A stretch of 64,000 nt of DNA from Phyllobacterium zundukense (GCF_025452195.1 NZ_CP104973.1:1488001-1552000), one strand, 5' to 3'; numbered from the stretch's first letter, positions 30,353 to 40,532 are shown. A program made the numbers and translations. Notes: generated from the sequence alone by a model not told the origin.

Positions 30353-30988
30353 ATGAGCAAGTTCGTTATCCTTCTTGGTGGAGCCGTCCGTGTTACCGAT
30401 CGTCTCCTGCGTCTTGTCGCCGGGGCGCGGGTGCTTGCTGCCGATGGAGGAATCGCCCATGCAGCGCCGCTAAGGCTCAAGCCGGAACTTTGGCTCGGCG
30501 ATTTCGATTCGGCCTCGCCGGAGCTCGAAGCACAGTATGCCAAGGTTCCGCGGATGGAATTTCCGTCCGAAAAGGACATGACCGACGGCGAACTCGCTCT
30601 GAGCGAAGCCTACCGACTGGGTGCGACTGAAGTTATCCTCTGCGGGGCTTTCGGCGGCGAGCGTACCGATCACGCACTGCTGCATTTGACGATGGCGACG
30701 CGGTATGCAGCCGAAGGACGAAAGCTCGTTCTCTCCAGCGGATACGAAGAGGCACATCCTCTGGTTGCAGGCTCCTATGACTTCGATTTTGTGAATGGAA
30801 CCCTTTTCAGCATTGTTGCATTTTCGCCATTAAGCGGGCTTTTTATCCATGGCGCGCGCTGGCCGCTTGAAAATGTGGAACTTTTTTTCGGTTCATCGCT
30901 TACATTGTCGAATGCCGTGCGTGGGAATCTCCACGTGTCACTTCATTCGGGTAAAGCGATCCTGATTGCTGCGCCGCAAATCGCCTAA
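30353..30988 (+). CDS. thiN: Thiamine pyrophosphokinase
   Basis: A 211-residue enzyme that pyrophosphorylates thiamine to TPP. Motifs DGGIAHA, WLGDFDSA, KDMTDGELAL and GAFGGERTDH are the conserved TPK blocks. ATG 30353 gives MSKFVILLGGAVRV; the open frame reaches back to 30233, but that part comes from the family B repeat. It lies back to back with the thiBPQ operon, so thiamine uptake and activation genes neighbour each other across the repeat element. Confidence 0.93.
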   Translation: MSKFVILLGGAVRVTDRLLRLVAGARVLAADGGIAHAAPLRLKPELWLGDFDSASPELEAQYAKVPRMEFPSEKDMTDGELALSEAYRLGATEVILCGAFGGERTDHALLHLTMATRYAAEGRKLVLSSGYEEAHPLVAGSYDFDFVNGTLFSIVAFSPLSGLFIHGARWPLENVELFFGSSLTLSNAVRGNLHVSLHSGKAILIAAPQIA

Positions 30989-31082
30989 CGCTTGTAAAAC
31001 AAAAGCGGAAAGTGTAATTGTCGACAGCCAGCATTGGGGACGCAAGCTGATGAGTTTGGTTTTTAAAACGGAGAGGTCTTCC

Positions 31083-31376
31083 ATGTTGAAAAGTTTATCC
31101 ACGATTGCGGTCGCAGGGCTTTTGGCGCTCTCGGTTGCTGGTTGCACGACCAGTGATCAGCGCGTCGCCGGTTATGGCGTTGGCGGTGCCGCACTGGGTG
31201 CGCTTGCCGGTGGTGCAATCACAGGTTCAGGCCGTGGCGCACTTGCAGGTGCGGCGATCGGTGGCGCTGGTGGTGCCTTGGTCGGCGCCGCAACCAACAA
31301 TAACGATGGCCGCCGCTACTGCACTTACGAAAATCGCTATGGCGAACGCTATCGCGCACCGTGCCGCCGTTATTAA
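31083..31376 (+). CDS. Glycine-zipper lipoprotein, copy 1
   Basis: A 97-residue putative lipoprotein. The signal peptide ends in LSVAGC (lipidated cysteine near residue 21). A glycine-zipper segment with GxxxG spacing follows (GVGGAALGALAGGAITGSG), then a Cys-containing aromatic tail (CTYENRYGERYRAPC). It resembles 17-kDa surface antigen/SlyB-type outer-membrane lipoproteins. ATG 31083 has GGAGAGG upstream. A paralogue follows 155 bases on. Likely an envelope-stabilising protein; exact role unknown. Confidence 0.88.
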   Translation: MLKSLSTIAVAGLLALSVAGCTTSDQRVAGYGVGGAALGALAGGAITGSGRGALAGAAIGGAGGALVGAATNNNDGRRYCTYENRYGERYRAPCRRY

Positions 31377-31398
31377 TGTTGCATTTAAGCTATAAAAG

Positions 31399-31429
31399 AA
31401 ACGGGCCGGAAATTTCCGGCCCGTTTTGT
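31399..31429 (+). terminator. Intrinsic terminator after lipoprotein copy 1
   Basis: Perfect 14-bp palindrome arms 31399-31412 / 31413-31426 (AAACGGGCCGGAAA), ending in TTTT. Confidence 0.85.
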
Positions 31430-31531
31430 TCCGAGGCTACCAATCTTCATCCAACTCCCAGCGATCTTTCTTCTGCCGTATTATCTACGCAGAGTCTGGC
31501 TCGTATTGTTTCGATGTGAGAGGATTTTAAG

Positions 31532-31849
31532 ATGACAGTTCGTTTAACTGCAATTGCGGTTTCGGCACTTTTGGCCCTATCTGTAGCCGGTTGCGCGACG
31601 AGTGAGCAAAATCAACGTGCCGGGACGGGCGCTTTGATCGGCGGCGGCGTTGGTGCGCTGGCTGGCCAGGCTCTTGGACATGATACGAAGAGCACCGTCG
31701 TTGGTGCAGCAGGCGGCGCACTTCTTGGTGCAGCCATCGGAACCGCAACGACCCCGAGAGGACAGAGCGGCAACTATTGCCGTTACCAGCGGCGTGACGG
31801 ATCCATCTACGAGGCCCCCTGCGAAGGCAACGGCGGCGGTGGTTACTAA
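31532..31849 (+). CDS. Glycine-zipper lipoprotein, copy 2
   Basis: A 105-residue paralogue of the preceding gene: signal peptide with LLALSVAGC, glycine-rich zipper (GALIGGGVGALAGQALG), and a C-terminal CRYQRRDGSIYEAPC that aligns with the CTYENRYGERYRAPC of copy 1. Each copy has its own terminator, so they are separately expressed tandem duplicates. GAGAGG stands upstream of ATG 31532. Role as for copy 1; the two retained cysteines in the tail may pair. Confidence 0.88.
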   Translation: MTVRLTAIAVSALLALSVAGCATSEQNQRAGTGALIGGGVGALAGQALGHDTKSTVVGAAGGALLGAAIGTATTPRGQSGNYCRYQRRDGSIYEAPCEGNGGGGY

Positions 31850-31883
31850 TCCCGATCGATTTAAAGCTTGTGTGTAGGTACAG

Positions 31884-31908
31884 CAGGCCGGAAATTCCGG
31901 CCTGTTTT
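31884..31908 (+). terminator. Intrinsic terminator after lipoprotein copy 2
   Basis: Stem CAGGCCGGAA (31884-31893) / TTCCGGCCTG (31895-31904), then TTTT. Confidence 0.85.
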
Positions 31909-31998
31909 GCTTTATGGCATTTGACAGCGGCAATAATCTCGCCGACAAGCACGGCAATCTTCGATCGTAGCGCAAATTTTCCAGAACTGTAAACCGGC

Positions 31999-33813
31999 AT
32001 GGCTCCCCCTCTTCTCCGTCTTGACCAGATAGCGCTGACTTTTGGTGGCACGCCGCTGTTGAGCGACGCGGCCATCTCCGTCAGCGAAAACGATCGCATC
32101 GCACTCGTCGGCCGCAACGGATCGGGTAAATCGACGCTGCTGAAAATTGCCGCCGGATTTATCGCGCCGACCGATGGTGACGTATTCAAGCATCCGGGCG
32201 TCACGGTGCGTTACCTGGCGCAGGCTCCCGACATGGAAGGCTTTGCCACTGTACGCGCCTATGTCGAAGCGGGCCTTGGTCCTGCTGACGATCTCTACCG
32301 GGTCAGTTATCTGCTCGAACATCTTGGCCTTACCGGCGAGGAAGAGCCGGACAATCTTTCCGGTGGCGAAACACGCCGTGCTGCGCTGGCCAAGGTGCTG
32401 GCGCCGCAACCCGACATTTTATTGCTCGACGAGCCGACCAACCATCTGGATCTCACAACTATCGAGTGGCTGGAAGACGAACTTCGCCAGATACGTTCCG
32501 CGATCGTGGTTATTTCCCATGACAGGCGCTTTCTGGAAAACGTCAGCCGTTCGACCATCTGGCTGGATCGCGGCGTGACAAAGCGCCTCGAACAGGGCTT
32601 CGCGGCTTTCGAGGAATGGCGCGACAAGGTTCTCGAAGAGGAAGAGCGCGACTTGCACAAGCTCGGGCGGCAGATCGTGCGGGAAGAGCATTGGCTGCGC
32701 TATGGCGTGACGGCCCGGCGCAAGCGCAATATGCGGCGGCTTGGCGATCTGCAATCCATGCGCAGCGAGTTCCGCAATCATCGCGGTGCGCAAGGCAAGG
32801 CCGTGCTGAAAGCCAGTGATGCAAGAGAGTCCGGCAAGCTCGTCATAGAGGCGGAGCATCTCGTCAAAGCCTATGGCGACCGGGTGCTGGTCAATGATTT
32901 TTCAACGCGGATACAGCGTGGAAATTGTGTGGGATTCGTGGGCCCTAACGGTGCGGGCAAGACGACACTGCTGTCGATGCTGACCGGAGTGCTCGCGCCG
33001 GATAGCGGCTTCGTCAAGCTTGGCACCAATCTGGAGATCGCCATCCTCGACCAGAAGCGCGACAGTCTCAATCTTGAGCAGACACTGTCGGACTACCTGA
33101 CCGACGGGCGCGGCGAGAATGTCATCGTCAATGGCGAGCAACGCCACGTCGCATCCTATATGAAGGACTTTCTATTCCAACCGGAGCAACTGCGCACACC
33201 CATCCGCGAGCTTTCCGGCGGCGAGAGAGCACGGCTCATACTGGCGCGGGTACTTGCCCGTCCGGCCAATCTTCTGGTGCTCGATGAGCCAACCAACGAT
33301 CTCGACATGGAAACGCTCGATCTGCTGCAGGAACTGGTAGCCGGCTTCGTGGGTACCGTCCTCCTTGTCAGCCATGACCGCGATTTCCTCGACCGGACGG
33401 TGACGTCGGTGATCGCTCCGGAGGGCAATGGCCGCTGGCTCGAATATGCCGGCGGCTACACGGATATGCTGGCGCAGCGCAAGGAAGCCGCCTTAGCGAC
33501 ACGCAAGGAGTTGAAAACTGCAAAGCTCGCCGGTGGTTCGGTGGAAAAGGCAGGGCCGGCGCAGCGTGAAGAAAAGCGCAAGCTTTCCTACAAGCAGAAG
33601 TTCGCGCTGGAAACTTTACCGGGAAAGATTGAAGCGCTGCACGTTGAGATTGCAATGCTTGAGAAAAAGCTGGCAGATCCGCAACTTTTCGCCAAGGACG
33701 CGGTGCTGTTCAACAAGACGGTCGATGAAATCAGCAAGAAGCGCCATAGCCTTGAAACTTACGAGCACGAATGGCTGGAGCTCGAAATGCTGCGGGAAGA
33801 AATCGAAGGCTAA
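31999..33813 (+). CDS. uup: ABC-F family ATPase Uup
   Basis: A 604-residue soluble protein with two ABC modules and no membrane helices. Walker A sites: GRNGSGKST and GPNGAGKTT; signatures LSGGETRRAAL and LSGGERARLIL. The inter-domain linker RKRNMRRL and the coiled C-terminal domain (about 540-604) identify Uup. ABC-F proteins act on the ribosome or, for Uup, also in replication and transposon-excision control. The 3' end overlaps zapA tail to tail by 4 bases. Confidence 0.93.
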   Translation: MAPPLLRLDQIALTFGGTPLLSDAAISVSENDRIALVGRNGSGKSTLLKIAAGFIAPTDGDVFKHPGVTVRYLAQAPDMEGFATVRAYVEAGLGPADDLYRVSYLLEHLGLTGEEEPDNLSGGETRRAALAKVLAPQPDILLLDEPTNHLDLTTIEWLEDELRQIRSAIVVISHDRRFLENVSRSTIWLDRGVTKRLEQGFAAFEEWRDKVLEEEERDLHKLGRQIVREEHWLRYGVTARRKRNMRRLGDLQSMRSEFRNHRGAQGKAVLKASDARESGKLVIEAEHLVKAYGDRVLVNDFSTRIQRGNCVGFVGPNGAGKTTLLSMLTGVLAPDSGFVKLGTNLEIAILDQKRDSLNLEQTLSDYLTDGRGENVIVNGEQRHVASYMKDFLFQPEQLRTPIRELSGGERARLILARVLARPANLLVLDEPTNDLDMETLDLLQELVAGFVGTVLLVSHDRDFLDRTVTSVIAPEGNGRWLEYAGGYTDMLAQRKEAALATRKELKTAKLAGGSVEKAGPAQREEKRKLSYKQKFALETLPGKIEALHVEIAMLEKKLADPQLFAKDAVLFNKTVDEISKKRHSLETYEHEWLELEMLREEIEG

Positions 33814-34175
33814 TTCGCCTTGGGCGCGAGCTTGGTTGCAAGCGTCTCGATACGGGTCGTAACCTCGGACAGCACGCCTGTTATCGCAGCGTCATTGTTA
33901 TCGGCCTTGGCCAGCGCCTCGTCGCGGCTCTTGCGTAGCGCTTCCGCCTCGTTTTCGAGACCCTTTACCCGCATCTGCAACTCGCTGAGTTCATCCATGA
34001 CCATGATGCCGGCCATGACAGTCAGACGCAGATCTCCGATTTCGCCAAAAGACGATTTGAGATGCGTGACATAGCGGTCAAAGCGCTCGGCAAGACCTGT
34101 CAGGTGCTGTTCCTGGCCTTCGTCGCAGGCCATTCTGTAGGCTTTGCCGTCGATCGTAACTGTTACCGTGGCCAT
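33810..34175 (-). CDS. zapA: Cell division protein ZapA
   Basis: A 121-residue ZapA: N-terminal beta domain (VTVTIDGKAYRMACDEGQEQHL) and a long C-terminal coiled coil. It bundles FtsZ filaments at the division ring. The ATG at 34175 lies just right of a family A repeat that fills the leader. DUF4164 lies upstream on the same strand, an order kept in Hyphomicrobiales. The tail overlaps uup by 4 bases, leaving no room for a terminator or for the 6S RNA gene often found after zapA. Confidence 0.94.
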   Translation of the reverse strand: MATVTVTIDGKAYRMACDEGQEQHLTGLAERFDRYVTHLKSSFGEIGDLRLTVMAGIMVMDELSELQMRVKGLENEAEALRKSRDEALAKADNNDAAITGVLSEVTTRIETLATKLAPKAN

Positions 34176-34193
34176 GGTATGTTTCTTCCCGGT

Positions 34194-34256
34194 TTAACTC
34201 TTTGTCTTGTCGCATTTCCCGACGGAAAATCGCTTCACACTTTTCCTGGAAATGCT
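34194..34256 (-). repeat. Dispersed intergenic repeat, family A, copy 2
   Basis: On the minus strand, AGCATTTCCAGGAAAAGTGT, then GATTTTCCGTCGGGAAATGCG and CAAAGAGTTA, aligning with the repeat at 9711-9811 (AGCAATTCCAGGAAAAGTGG...). It lies in the DUF4164-zapA gap, ending 18 bases before zapA, so it is part of the zapA leader. Confidence 0.72.
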
Positions 34257-34528
34257 TAGCGATCAAGGACAGTACGGATGGATTCCATTGCAGCCACGAG
34301 ACGGCGCGAAACTTCCTTGTTTGCCGCCTCCAGGCGCTCGGCCCGTCCTTCCGACGCATCGAGCTCCTGGGCCAGCTTGCGCCGGTCCATGTTCATGCGC
34401 TGCACTTCTTCTTCGGCCTCGGCAAAATCGCCTTCGTGCTCCAGACGTGCGTCGACCGCGTCCTCGAGCGAGGCCAAAGCTTTTCCCAGTCTTTCAAGAA
34501 CCTGTTTGAGGGTGGCTTCCGATGCCAT
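34256..34528 (-). CDS. DUF4164 coiled-coil protein
   Basis: A 90-residue, highly charged, wholly helical protein (heptad pattern from about residue 5 to 85; LEDAVDARLEHEGDFAEAEEEV). It matches the small DUF4164 family that precedes zapA in rhizobia and brucellae. Its place suggests a link to cell division, but none is proven. A divergent promoter region of 293 bases separates it from tkt. Confidence 0.88.
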   Translation of the reverse strand: MASEATLKQVLERLGKALASLEDAVDARLEHEGDFAEAEEEVQRMNMDRRKLAQELDASEGRAERLEAANKEVSRRLVAAMESIRTVLDR

Positions 34529-34821
34529 TTCAATGCTTCCCCATGTGTCGATCTTTTTAAACGAATCGCAAAAAGAAGAACAGCTTATCTTGGAGAGTCT
34601 AAGGGTTACATCAACGCCACGTCAATCAATCCGCACTGTCATGGTCCAGTCATGCACCGATAATAATCTCGTGCGACGAATGACCCGTTTGTCGGCAAGG
34701 CCATTTTGCCTTAGGTTTAATTGACTCCCTGAAGACACCTGCTATTTGTCGCGTGCCTTTTGGAAATTGTCTTTCCGGCATCCAGAGACGGCACTCCTTT
34801 CCTCTTCGAAAGACGGTGAAC

Positions 34822-36807
34822 ATGACCAATTCTGAGAAATCCAACCAAATGGCCAATGCAATCCGCTTCCTTTCGGCGGATGCGGTGGAAAAAGCCAATT
34901 CTGGCCATCCCGGTCTTCCCATGGGCGCAGCCGATATTGCGACCGTGCTTTTCACCCGCTTCCTCAAGTTCGATCCGAAAGCGCCGCATTGGCCCGACCG
35001 CGACCGTTTCGTGCTTTCGGCCGGCCATGGCTCGATGCTGCTCTATTCGCTTTTGTACCTGACGGGCTACGAAGACATGACCATCGACCAGATCGAGAAT
35101 TTCCGTCAGCTCGGCTCACGCACGGCCGGTCATCCGGAATATGGCCATGCAGCAGGCATCGAGACGACAACCGGCCCACTTGGTCAGGGCCTTGCGAATT
35201 CTGTAGGCATGGCGCTTTCCGAACGCATCATGAATGCGCATTTCGGCGATGACCTGGTCGACCATCATACCTATGTCATCGTTGGCGATGGCTGTTTGAT
35301 GGAAGGCATCAGCCAGGAGGCTATCGCGCTTGCCGGTCATCTGAAGCTGAACAAGTTGATCGTTTTCTGGGACCACAACAATATTTCGATCGACGGTCCG
35401 GTTACCCTTGCCGACAACACCGATCAATGTGCCCGCGTCGAAGCTTCGGGCTGGAATTCCATAAGCGTCGACGGTCACGATCAGGATGCCATTGCCGCTG
35501 CAATCGAAAAGGCTCACAAGTCCGATAAGCCGACATTCATTGCGTGCAAGACGACAATCGGTTTCGGTGCGCCGACGAAGGCTGGTACCAACAAGGTTCA
35601 TGGGTCGCCGCTCGGCGCCGAAGAACTCGCCGGCGCGCGCAAGGCGCTTGGCTGGACGGCGGAGCCTTTTGTCGTCCCTGCCGACATTCTCGATGACTGG
35701 CGTGCCGCAGGTCAGCGTTCCAATGAGGAACACAAGGCCTGGGAAGAGCGCCTGCAGAAAGTCGATTCGACTATACGTTCCGAGTGGGATCGCCGCTTGA
35801 GTGGTGATTTGCCGGATAATTTCGAAGCAACGATTTCGGCCTACAAAAAGAAGCTTTCCGAAGACAGGCCCAAGGTTGCGACCCGCAAGGCTTCCGAGAT
35901 GGCGCTCGAAGTCATCAACGGGATTGTGCCGGAAACGATTGGCGGTTCCGCTGATCTGACAGGTTCCAACAATACCAAGACCAGCCAGACCAGCAACATC
36001 ACCCCTGAGGACTACGGTCAGCGCTACGTCCATTATGGCATTCGCGAGCATGGGATGGCGGCAGCGATGAACGGTATCTCGTTGCACGGCGGCCTAATCC
36101 CCTATTCGGGGACGTTCCTGACGTTCTCCGATTACGCGCGCGGCGCCATGCGGCTTTCGAGCGTGATGGGTATTCGCGTTGTCTACGTGATGACACATGA
36201 TTCAATCGGTCTTGGTGAAGACGGGCCGACACACCAGCCGGTTGAACATCTTGCCGCTCTGCGTGCCATCCCCAACAATTACGTTTTCCGCCCGGCCGAC
36301 GTCGTCGAAACGGCGGAATGCTGGGAATTGGCGCTCAAGTCGCGCAAGACGCCGTCGACAATCGGCTTGACCCGCCAGAATCTTCCGACGGTTCGCACCG
36401 AATATATCGCGGAGAACATGTGCGCCTATGGTGCCTATGAGCTCGCAGCGGCAAGCGGCAAGGCCGAAGTCACCATCTTTGCGACAGGTTCGGAAGTTGA
36501 GATTGCTCTCAATGCCCGCACGAAACTGGAAGAAGACGGCCATCCGACGCGGGTCGTTTCCGTTCCCTGCTTCGAACTTTTTGAACAGACGAGCGACGAG
36601 TACAAGCGCGTCATCCTCGGCGATGCGCCGGTGAAGATTGCGGTCGAAGCCGCCATCCGCATGGGCTGGGACAGGTTCATCGGTATCGATGGTATTTTCG
36701 TTGGCATGACCGGGTTTGGCGCCAGCGGCCCGATCGAAGCACTGTACGAGCACTTCGGTATCACCGCGGATCATATCGTCGCAGCGGCCGAAGCCAAGTT
36801 GAAATAA
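34822..36807 (+). CDS. tkt: Transketolase
   Basis: A 661-residue thiamine-diphosphate enzyme moving two-carbon units between sugar phosphates in the pentose phosphate pathway. Conserved parts include [22 protein letters not shown], the TPP motif GDGCLMEG...NN, and [18 protein letters not shown]. The start is ATG 34822 ([20 protein letters not shown]); the frame back to 34753 is not used. It heads the tkt-gap-pgk-aldolase cluster; gap begins 57 bases later and is probably co-transcribed. Confidence 0.96.
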   Translation: MTNSEKSNQMANAIRFLSADAVEKANSGHPGLPMGAADIATVLFTRFLKFDPKAPHWPDRDRFVLSAGHGSMLLYSLLYLTGYEDMTIDQIENFRQLGSRTAGHPEYGHAAGIETTTGPLGQGLANSVGMALSERIMNAHFGDDLVDHHTYVIVGDGCLMEGISQEAIALAGHLKLNKLIVFWDHNNISIDGPVTLADNTDQCARVEASGWNSISVDGHDQDAIAAAIEKAHKSDKPTFIACKTTIGFGAPTKAGTNKVHGSPLGAEELAGARKALGWTAEPFVVPADILDDWRAAGQRSNEEHKAWEERLQKVDSTIRSEWDRRLSGDLPDNFEATISAYKKKLSEDRPKVATRKASEMALEVINGIVPETIGGSADLTGSNNTKTSQTSNITPEDYGQRYVHYGIREHGMAAAMNGISLHGGLIPYSGTFLTFSDYARGAMRLSSVMGIRVVYVMTHDSIGLGEDGPTHQPVEHLAALRAIPNNYVFRPADVVETAECWELALKSRKTPSTIGLTRQNLPTVRTEYIAENMCAYGAYELAAASGKAEVTIFATGSEVEIALNARTKLEEDGHPTRVVSVPCFELFEQTSDEYKRVILGDAPVKIAVEAAIRMGWDRFIGIDGIFVGMTGFGASGPIEALYEHFGITADHIVAAAEAKLK

Positions 36808-36864
36808 TCCAGACCATTCCTGCATAATCCATTCAAGGGCCCCAAAACCCAGGGAGACATACAA

Positions 36865-37872
36865 ATGACAGTTCGCGTTGCAATCAACGGATTTGGCCGC
36901 ATCGGCCGCAACGTTCTTCGCGCCATTGTGGAATCCGGCCGCACCGACATCGAGGTCGTTGCGATCAATGATCTCGGCCCGGTCGAGACCAATGCCCATC
37001 TGATGCGCTATGACAGCGTCCACGGCCGTTTCCCCGGAACCGTGACGGTTGATGGCGACACGATCGACGTTGGCCGCGGACCGATCAAGGTCACTGCCGT
37101 GCGTAACCCTGTCGAATTGCCGTGGAAAGAGCTCAACGTCGATATCGCGCTCGAGTGCACTGGTATCTTCACTGCGCGTGACAAGGCCGCTGCTCATCTT
37201 GAAGCCGGTGCGAAGCGGGTCATCGTTTCGGCGCCAGCCGATGGTGCCGACCTGACCGTCGTCTTCGGCGTCAATGATCACAAACTGACGAAAGACCATA
37301 TGGTCATTTCGAATGCGTCCTGCACCACGAATTGCCTTGCGCCGGTCGCCTATGTTCTCAACGATGCCGTCGGCATCGATCATGGATTCATGACCACGAT
37401 CCACAGCTACACCGGCGACCAGCCAACGCTCGACACGATGCACAAGGATCTCTATCGCGGCCGTGCTGCAGCCCTGTCGATGATCCCGACCTCAACCGGT
37501 GCGGCCAAGGCTGTGGGCCTCGTTCTTCCAGAACTCAACGGCAAGCTGGACGGTACTTCAATCCGCGTTCCGACCCCGAATGTTTCGGTTGTGGATTTCA
37601 AGTTCGTCGCCAAGAAGCCGACGACGGTTGCGGAGATCAATGATGCCGTGAAATCGGCTGCCAACGGCAAGCTGAAGGGTATTCTCGGCTATACGGACGA
37701 ACCGAATGTTTCGGTCGACTTCAACCACGACCCGCATTCTTCTGTATTCCACATCAGCCAGACCAAGGTTCTGGAAGGCACATTCGTACGCGTTCTGTCC
37801 TGGTACGACAACGAGTGGGGCTTCTCGAACCGGATGGCTGATACGGCTGTGGCTTTCGGCAAGGTCATCTGA
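36865..37872 (+). CDS. gap: Glyceraldehyde-3-phosphate dehydrogenase
   Basis: A 335-residue glycolytic/gluconeogenic dehydrogenase. NAD-binding GFGRIGR is at residues 9-15; catalytic Cys153 lies in [12 protein letters not shown]. The leader has CAGGGAGA before ATG 36865. It follows tkt and precedes pgk with a repeat element in between. A single Gap of this type usually serves both directions in rhizobia. Confidence 0.97.
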   Translation: MTVRVAINGFGRIGRNVLRAIVESGRTDIEVVAINDLGPVETNAHLMRYDSVHGRFPGTVTVDGDTIDVGRGPIKVTAVRNPVELPWKELNVDIALECTGIFTARDKAAAHLEAGAKRVIVSAPADGADLTVVFGVNDHKLTKDHMVISNASCTTNCLAPVAYVLNDAVGIDHGFMTTIHSYTGDQPTLDTMHKDLYRGRAAALSMIPTSTGAAKAVGLVLPELNGKLDGTSIRVPTPNVSVVDFKFVAKKPTTVAEINDAVKSAANGKLKGILGYTDEPNVSVDFNHDPHSSVFHISQTKVLEGTFVRVLSWYDNEWGFSNRMADTAVAFGKVI

Positions 37873-37891
37873 GCCCTTCGATAAATCCATC

Positions 37892-37999
37892 CTGATGGCC
37901 ATCTGATGCGATTTTCTGCGCTTCCGGTGCTCATGGACCTGAATGTCCACTGCGCTCCGTTTCTCGAAAACCGCACCAGCTGACCTATCAGGCTGAATT
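37892..37999. repeat. RIME-like dispersed repeat, family C, copy 1
   Basis: About 108 bp containing ATCTGATGCGATTTTCTGCG, then CTTCCGGTGCTCATGGAC, a mirrored GTCCA and TTCTCGAAAACC. A close copy lies at 51552-51655. Size and mosaic palindromes recall the RIME elements of rhizobia. It fills most of the gap-pgk gap. Confidence 0.75.
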
Positions 38000-38103
38000 T
38001 CTCGCAAGGTCTCCCGGAGATCCAATTTCGGTGGCGGGCCGTGATAGGCTATTGTCCATCCGGCTTGCTGCCGATTTGCACCATTTCAAATGAGGGTAGG
38101 ACG

Positions 38104-39300
38104 ATGACTGTTTTCAAGACGCTAGACGATGCCGATGCCTCTGGAAAACGCGTGCTTGTGCGCGTTGATCTGAATGTCCCCGTAGCAAATGGCGAGGTAA
38201 CCGATGCCACCCGCATCGAGCGGGTTGCGCCGACCATTCTAGAACTGTCGAAAAAGGGCGCGAAAGTCATTCTGCTGGCCCATTTCGGGCGCCCGAAGGA
38301 TGGTCCGACGCCAGAATTTTCGCTGAAGCCAATAGCACAGGCGGTATCGAAGGTTATTGGTCACAGCGTTCAATTTGCCGAAGACAGCGTTGGCGACAAG
38401 GCTGCGGAAGCGGTTGCCAGATTGAAAAATGGCGACATTCTGCTTCTGGAAAACACCCGCTTCCACAAGGGCGAGGAAAAGAACGATCAGGCTTATGTGG
38501 AAGCTCTGGCCGCGCTGGGCGATATCTACGTCAATGACGCATTCTCGGCTGCTCACCGTGCCCATGCCTCAACCGAGGGGCTTGCGCGCGCGCTCCCCGC
38601 CTATGCGGGACGCACGATGGAGGCAGAACTTCAGGCGCTGGAGAAGGGCTTGGGCAATCCAAAACGTCCGGTCGTTGCCATTGTTGGCGGCGCCAAGGTA
38701 TCTTCCAAGCTCGACCTTCTCGGCAACCTCGTTCAGAAGGTCGATGCACTGGTTATTGGTGGCGGCATGGCCAATACGTTTCTAGCCGCGCAGGGCGTGA
38801 ATGTGGGAAAATCCCTGTGCGAGCACGATCTAGCCGCAACAGCCCGGGAAATCATGGCAAAGGCGAATGCCGCCAATTGCACCATCATCCTGCCTGTCGA
38901 TGCTATCGTTGCCTGGCATTTTGAGGCCAATGCACCGTTCCATGCTTATGGTCTTGATGCCATTCCGGATGACGGCATGATTCTCGATGTTGGCCCGCAA
39001 TCGATCGAGCGTATCAAGGCTGCCATCGACGATGCTTCCACACTGGTGTGGAATGGGCCGCTCGGCGCCTTCGAATTGCATCCGTTCGATCATGCCACGG
39101 TTGCCGCTGCACGTCATGTGGCCGCGCGGACGAAGGCGGGCCACCTCGTGTCAGTCGCCGGCGGAGGTGATACCGTCGCTGCGCTCAATCATGCTGGCGT
39201 TGCAGACGATTTCAGTTATGTTTCGACCGCAGGAGGAGCATTTCTTGAATGGATGGAGGGCAAGCCTCTGCCTGGTGTGGATGCTCTGACAAAACGCTAG
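38104..39300 (+). CDS. pgk: Phosphoglycerate kinase
   Basis: A 398-residue monomeric kinase that converts 1,3-bisphosphoglycerate and ADP to 3-phosphoglycerate and ATP. Seen: RVDLNVP near the N-terminus, [20 protein letters not shown], and the nucleotide loop GGGDTVAAL near the C-terminus. ATG 38104 (MTVFKTLDD) is chosen over an in-frame start at 38041. It follows gap after a RIME-like repeat and precedes the aldolase gene. Confidence 0.96.
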   Translation: MTVFKTLDDADASGKRVLVRVDLNVPVANGEVTDATRIERVAPTILELSKKGAKVILLAHFGRPKDGPTPEFSLKPIAQAVSKVIGHSVQFAEDSVGDKAAEAVARLKNGDILLLENTRFHKGEEKNDQAYVEALAALGDIYVNDAFSAAHRAHASTEGLARALPAYAGRTMEAELQALEKGLGNPKRPVVAIVGGAKVSSKLDLLGNLVQKVDALVIGGGMANTFLAAQGVNVGKSLCEHDLAATAREIMAKANAANCTIILPVDAIVAWHFEANAPFHAYGLDAIPDDGMILDVGPQSIERIKAAIDDASTLVWNGPLGAFELHPFDHATVAAARHVAARTKAGHLVSVAGGGDTVAALNHAGVADDFSYVSTAGGAFLEWMEGKPLPGVDALTKR

Positions 39301-39374
39301 AGATTTATCCCTATCGAGGATCAGTGGCCCGCTACGGTTAATGAACAACAGAAAATGTTATCTCTCTAAATCGG

Positions 39375-39389
39375 TTGAAAAAATTTCAA
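39375..39389. promoter_or_regulatory. TTGAAA-AAA-TTTCAA dyad upstream of the aldolase gene
   Basis: Palindrome with 6-bp arms 39375-39380 / 39384-39389 followed by another TTTCAAT, about 86 bases before the aldolase start in the 174-base pgk-aldolase gap. Possible operator or A/T-rich promoter part; regulator unknown. Confidence 0.35.
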
Positions 39390-39474
39390 TCGTTTCAATA
39401 AGTTGGTGTATAGTTCCGTTTGTCATTTGCTTCTGCTATGGCCCACGCTGTGGGAAAATGGAGTGATATAACTG

Positions 39475-40500
39475 ATGAGCGAACGCCTGGAAGATATCGC
39501 GATTGCAATGGTTGCCGACGGCAAGGGTCTGCTTGCTGCTGATGAAAGTACAGGAACAATCAAGAAGCGGTTCGACACGATCGGACTGGAATCGACTGCC
39601 GATAGCCGGCGGGATTATCGCGAAATGCTGTTCCGTTCAGATGACGCGATGAAGGATTACATCTCCGGGGTCATTCTTTACGACGAGACCATTCGGCAAA
39701 GTGCCAAGGATGGCACGCCGTTTGTCAAACTTCTTCAGGCTGATGGCTGCATACCGGGCATCAAGGTCGATGCGGGTGCGAAGCCACTTGCCGGTTTCAC
39801 CGATGAGACGATCACCGAAGGCCTAGATGGACTGCGCGAACGGCTAGGCGAGTATTACAAGATTGGCGCGCGTTTCGCCAAATGGCGCGGCGTGATCGGT
39901 ATTGCCGACGGTATCCCGACCTGGGGTGCAGTCAAACAGAACGCACAGGCGCTGGCGCGCTATGCCGCGCTTTGCCAGGAGGCCGGTATCGTGCCGATCG
40001 TCGAGCCGGAAGTGCTGATGGATGGCAAGCCTGCGACGCATTCCATTGAACGCTGCTATGAAGTCACCGAATGGGTTCTGAAGACGGTTTTCGATGAACT
40101 CTATGACGCGCGCGTTGTGCTGGAAGGCATGATCCTGAAGCCAAACATGGTCATCGACGGCAAGAATGCCCGCAAGGCTTCGGTCGAGCAGGTGGCCGAA
40201 CAAACCGTGCGGCTGTTGAAATCAACCGTACCGGCGGCAGTTCCAGGCATCACATTCCTTTCTGGTGGCCAGAATGACGAGGAAGCCACGGCGCATCTTT
40301 CGGCGATGAATGCCAATTACTCGCTGCCGTGGAAGCTCTCGTTCTCTTATGGCCGTGCACTACAGGCAGCTGCCTTGAGCGCCTGGAATGGTAAACCCGA
40401 GAACGTGGCAGCGGGCCAGAGGGCCTTTACCCACCGTGCGAAGATGAACAGTCTTGCCGCAACGGGCGGCTGGAAAAAAGACCTCGAGAAAGCAGCTTAA
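39475..40500 (+). CDS. Class I fructose-bisphosphate aldolase
   Basis: A 341-residue Schiff-base aldolase of the animal/plant type rather than the zinc class II type. GLLAADESTGTIKKRF near the N-terminus and Lys222 in EGMILKPNMV (Schiff-base lysine) are diagnostic. It cleaves or forms fructose 1,6-bisphosphate. ATG 39475 stands behind TGGAGTG. It ends the tkt-gap-pgk series and is followed by a strong terminator. The gene for this type is called fba, fda or fbaB in different genomes, so no symbol is given. Confidence 0.94.
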   Translation: MSERLEDIAIAMVADGKGLLAADESTGTIKKRFDTIGLESTADSRRDYREMLFRSDDAMKDYISGVILYDETIRQSAKDGTPFVKLLQADGCIPGIKVDAGAKPLAGFTDETITEGLDGLRERLGEYYKIGARFAKWRGVIGIADGIPTWGAVKQNAQALARYAALCQEAGIVPIVEPEVLMDGKPATHSIERCYEVTEWVLKTVFDELYDARVVLEGMILKPNMVIDGKNARKASVEQVAEQTVRLLKSTVPAAVPGITFLSGGQNDEEATAHLSAMNANYSLPWKLSFSYGRALQAAALSAWNGKPENVAAGQRAFTHRAKMNSLAATGGWKKDLEKAA

Positions 40501-40532
40501 GCGTTTTTTATCCAAAAACGTATCTGATGGAG

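Noticed and set aside
34753..34821. Earlier start for transketolase
   Set aside because: Added residues are not like the family; ATG 34822 gives the usual N-terminus.
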